NCBI RefSeq assembly: GCF_000002875.2
Contig: NC_009412.2
Span: 819,001-883,000 of the forward strand
Source: Leishmania infantum JPCM5
Lineage: Eukaryota > Euglenozoa > Kinetoplastea > Trypanosomatida > Trypanosomatidae
Length of the DNA: 64,000 bases
Direction of reading: 5' to 3'
Shown here: in pieces, positions 61,452 through 64,000 of the stretch
How positions within the stretch are numbered: position 1 is the first letter of the stretch
Layout of the letters: every line of letters begins with the position of its first letter
Translations under genes and position numbers: made by a program
The notes under the pieces: generated by a model
Database searches by the model: none
Seen by the model: the letters and a program-made list of their open reading frames with translations, nothing else
Told to the model about the DNA's origin: nothing

Positions 61452-64000
61452 ATGATCTCGAAGGGCGGCAACAGCGGTTTAGGTAGCGGCAGCGGGGTGA
61501 AGCCGCGCTTGGTGGCAAAGGTGTCGGGTGTGCAGCGGGCAACTGCGTTCCTCAGCGCCATCGACCCGACAGAGCTGCATCCCCACCCTCTGCGCGGTGC
61601 CGCTCGATCCATCACCAAGGACGGCAGCGGCGGCAGCTCCAGCTCCAATCCCGACAGCCTTGGCGGCAGTTTCAACAACGCCGAGACGGAGGAGGAAAGA
61701 GCAGTGCTGGATGGAATGTCGCGTGCGCTGGGCACCGGTGCCGATGGGTGCGATACTCTGCGCAATTTCACGATACGCGTTCCGAGCTCCAGTGCTTTTG
61801 AAGCGCCCGCTAACACGCACGTCGGCGGCCTTGCTAGCGCCGCCACACAAAGTACGTCTGCACCAGCGGTCGCTAACACCACAAGCAGCAGCGATCCCGA
61901 CGCCATAGTGGCTACAGATGCCGTTGCCTCCGATCACCCTCATTTCTCTAGCACAATCCCTCGTGTGCCAGTCGGCAAGGCTGTCTCTCAGCTCACGCCG
62001 CAGCAGTTCCAGCACCGACGCCGCCAACCCTTCGCCGCCGACTTTTCTCTTCGATACCGGCGGCAGGAGAACTTCCTCAAGTCGCTCGGCACTAGCATGA
62101 AGCCTACCAAGCGGCATCGTCGTCACAACAGCAGCAGCAGCAGCAGCTCCTCTTCCTCCAGCCGCAGCCGCAGTGAGATTCAGCGCAGTGCGGCCTCGCC
62201 GATGAACACCAGTGGCGCTACTGCGGCCGGCGGCCTTGGCACGGGTGCTAGTGGCGCTCGGCAGGATGCCGGGGCATCCGCTGCGAACGGTGGCCTCACC
62301 ACCGCTGGTGGTGACATTTCCGGCACCACGTTAAACGGTGGTGTCACCGGCGCTGGCGGGGAGTCGAATCTGCTGCCGTCGCAGGGGCACCGGCACCGCA
62401 TCAGCTGCAATAGCGGGGGCAAGCCGCCACTGCAGGTCCACGAGCTTGTGAAAAGGGAGGGCCAGCGGGTGCGGCTGCGGTGGATCTACGGTGATGTTCA
62501 GCAGCGCCGCTCGTCCTCGTCGTCGTCTTCGTCCTCTTCGAGCAGCCGCTCTTCTGGATCGCGGCAGAGCCGCGGGAAGCGGAGCCCCAAGTGCGGCCCA
62601 GGCGGCGGCGACGGGGTCGCTGTGGGAAAAGGGTCACTGCCCGCATATGGCAGAGGTTCGGTTCCTGGCGCCCTCGAGACGGAGTGGAGTGGAACACCGC
62701 AGCACCTGTCCAGCACGAGTCACACTCTCGTGCGGTCTTTGTCTTTGTCCCTCTCGTCGTCGTCGTCCCCTGNGTCCTCGTCCTCGTCTTCGTCGTCCTT
62801 CCTTTCGCACTCACGGGACCTCAACGACGCCGATGGCGAGTATCAAGATTTTGTGGTGAACGGCCAATACCTCGCTGGTAATTACGCGGACCGCCGGCAC
62901 GTGGCCGAGATGACGAGCGTGGTCGTTAGCTCTAGCTCTTCAGACTCGGGCCTCAGAACGCACTCGTTGTACTCGTCATCCTCCTCAAAGACGCGCTCCG
63001 ACGGCAGCACCCACAGTCGTCGTGGCAGCAGCAACCGTACCCAAAGCCACTCCTCCTCTTCTTACGGCAGCAGCCGCGGCTCCAGTCGACACAGCCGCGG
63101 CAGCAGTCGGAGCAGTCGGAGCAGTCGCAGCAGCTCACGCAGCTCCTCCAACGCGCGCCACCGCCGCCGCCATCACAACCGCGGCAGAGGAGGCATCATC
63201 AGCGGCGAGGGCGATATTCGAAGCTACCGTAAGGTCCTCGCGCGGCAACAGTGCCGCAACAACCCTGCCTTCTCGAACGCGTACTTCCTCGACACGGGCA
63301 ACATCACCGGTGGCGAGCGCCGCCGCAAGATGATCTCTCTCCCCTCCTACCGCGTCTCGATGATCTCATTTGTGGACAAGAAGATCCTCAAGAAGGACCT
63401 CAACCACAACTTCTATATTCAGCACCCCGAGCTCGAGGTTCGTGATATCAAACTGACGCACCTCCGCAAGATCAAGCACGAGTTGCTGGTCTACGCGCTA
63501 GAGGACAACTCCCTGTTGGACCTGACCACCACGGCGTATGCGTACTGGTACTTTGAGCGACTCGTGGTGCAGGGCATGGTGGGCAAGCACAACCGCAAGG
63601 AGATCATGGCGGCATGCGTACTGCTCGCCATCAAGTTCCTGGAAACGGGCGACCTCATGAAGAAGATTGCCTACTTCAAGAACCGGTGGCGCCGCTTTCA
63701 CAACGTGTCTGGCGTGCACGTCGGAAATGTCAACGCGATGCTCGGCGGCGGCGGCGCTAAGGGGGTGGAGGAGGATGACGAGGAGGTGGTGCACGTGAAT
63801 TGGAAGAAGGTGGAGGAGCAGGAGTTCCCGGTGTACGTCGGGCTCGACTTTACACTGCTGCCCGACGGGGACGGGCAGGTGATCAAGACGCACATTGAAC
63901 GCCTGCTGCAGCTCATCAATGTGACCTCGCAGGAGTACTATAGCAAGAAGTTCGTTTCACCTGCGTACTTGAACCACTACAACTGCTACAGCAACCTCTA
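61452..64000 (+). CDS. CABLES-like cyclin-box protein (3' end beyond window)
   Basis: The frame is open from ATG 61452 (MISKGGNSGLGSGSG) to the right edge, about 849 codons, incomplete. The first roughly 600 residues are low-complexity, rich in Ser, Gly and Arg, with poly-Ser tracts and SR-like runs around 63050-63160. One undetermined base lies at 62773. From about residue 625 a cyclin-box region of the CABLES type appears: RRRKMISLPSYRVSMISFVD, KKILKKDLNHNFYIQHPELE, LRKIKHELLVYALEDNSLLD, AYAYWYFERLVVQG, HNRKEIMAACVLLAIKFLE, then FPVYVGLDFTLLPD. Animal CABLES1/2 link CDKs to tyrosine kinases. The function in a protist is unknown. The long SR-rich head is not part of the known family. Confidence 0.82.
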   Translation, partial: MISKGGNSGLGSGSGVKPRLVAKVSGVQRATAFLSAIDPTELHPHPLRGAARSITKDGSGGSSSSNPDSLGGSFNNAETEEERAVLDGMSRALGTGADGCDTLRNFTIRVPSSSAFEAPANTHVGGLASAATQSTSAPAVANTTSSSDPDAIVATDAVASDHPHFSSTIPRVPVGKAVSQLTPQQFQHRRRQPFAADFSLRYRRQENFLKSLGTSMKPTKRHRRHNSSSSSSSSSSSRSRSEIQRSAASPMNTSGATAAGGLGTGASGARQDAGASAANGGLTTAGGDISGTTLNGGVTGAGGESNLLPSQGHRHRISCNSGGKPPLQVHELVKREGQRVRLRWIYGDVQQRRSSSSSSSSSSSSRSSGSRQSRGKRSPKCGPGGGDGVAVGKGSLPAYGRGSVPGALETEWSGTPQHLSSTSHTLVRSLSLSLSSSSSPXSSSSSSSSFLSHSRDLNDADGEYQDFVVNGQYLAGNYADRRHVAEMTSVVVSSSSSDSGLRTHSLYSSSSSKTRSDGSTHSRRGSSNRTQSHSSSSYGSSRGSSRHSRGSSRSSRSSRSSSRSSSNARHRRRHHNRGRGGIISGEGDIRSYRKVLARQQCRNNPAFSNAYFLDTGNITGGERRRKMISLPSYRVSMISFVDKKILKKDLNHNFYIQHPELEVRDIKLTHLRKIKHELLVYALEDNSLLDLTTTAYAYWYFERLVVQGMVGKHNRKEIMAACVLLAIKFLETGDLMKKIAYFKNRWRRFHNVSGVHVGNVNAMLGGGGAKGVEEDDEEVVHVNWKKVEEQEFPVYVGLDFTLLPDGDGQVIKTHIERLLQLINVTSQEYYSKKFVSPAYLNHYNCYSNL

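Overview
The window looks like a piece of a nuclear chromosome from a trypanosomatid of the Leishmania group. The genes are intronless and lie in two long unidirectional runs. They are separated by pyrimidine-rich, CA/TG-repeat-rich spacers suited to trans-splicing. The proteins are clearly eukaryotic (RNA polymerase subunit RPC19, cullins, dynein light chain LC8, ribosomal protein S29, CEP76 and DPCD). Copies of a retroposon carry the 5' hallmark shared by the ingi/L1Tc/SIDER elements. The species cannot be fixed from sequence alone.

Layout: positions 1-16386 form a minus-strand cluster. In transcription order from the middle leftwards it encodes a GDPD-family phosphodiesterase, a TMEM50-like membrane protein, CEP76, a mitochondrial-type DEAD-box helicase, Sua5, RPC19, an adenylation/carrier/ankyrin protein (frame broken at a C9 run), DPCD and the first codons of one more gene. 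Positions 16387-20902 are a gene-free divergent strand-switch region, the expected RNA polymerase II start zone. Its plus strand changes from C/A-rich to G/T-rich at a truncated retroposon copy.

From 20903 to the right edge all genes are on the plus strand: two diverged tandem cullins, the wreck of a bacterial-type rhodanese/DUF2892 gene, LC8, a MutY glycosylase, a kelch-like protein (frame broken), a methyltransferase, a CS-domain protein, a mitochondrial helical protein, a coiled-coil protein, a GH63 glucosidase, RPS29, a repeat-containing coiled-coil protein, a GGACT-like/archaeal-type phosphoglycerate mutase fusion, and the start of a CABLES-like cyclin-box protein that runs off the window.

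Most striking are four nearly identical SIDER-like retroposons within 20 kb (two with an intact potential ribozyme P1 stem), the A-domain/carrier/ankyrin protein, the GGACT-ApgM fusion, a GH63 glucosidase I in a lineage thought not to transfer glucosylated N-glycans, and the decayed bacterial-type rhodanese. As expected for trypanosomatids, neighbouring genes are mostly functionally unrelated. DPCD, CEP76 and LC8 are cilium/centriole linked but are not an operon.
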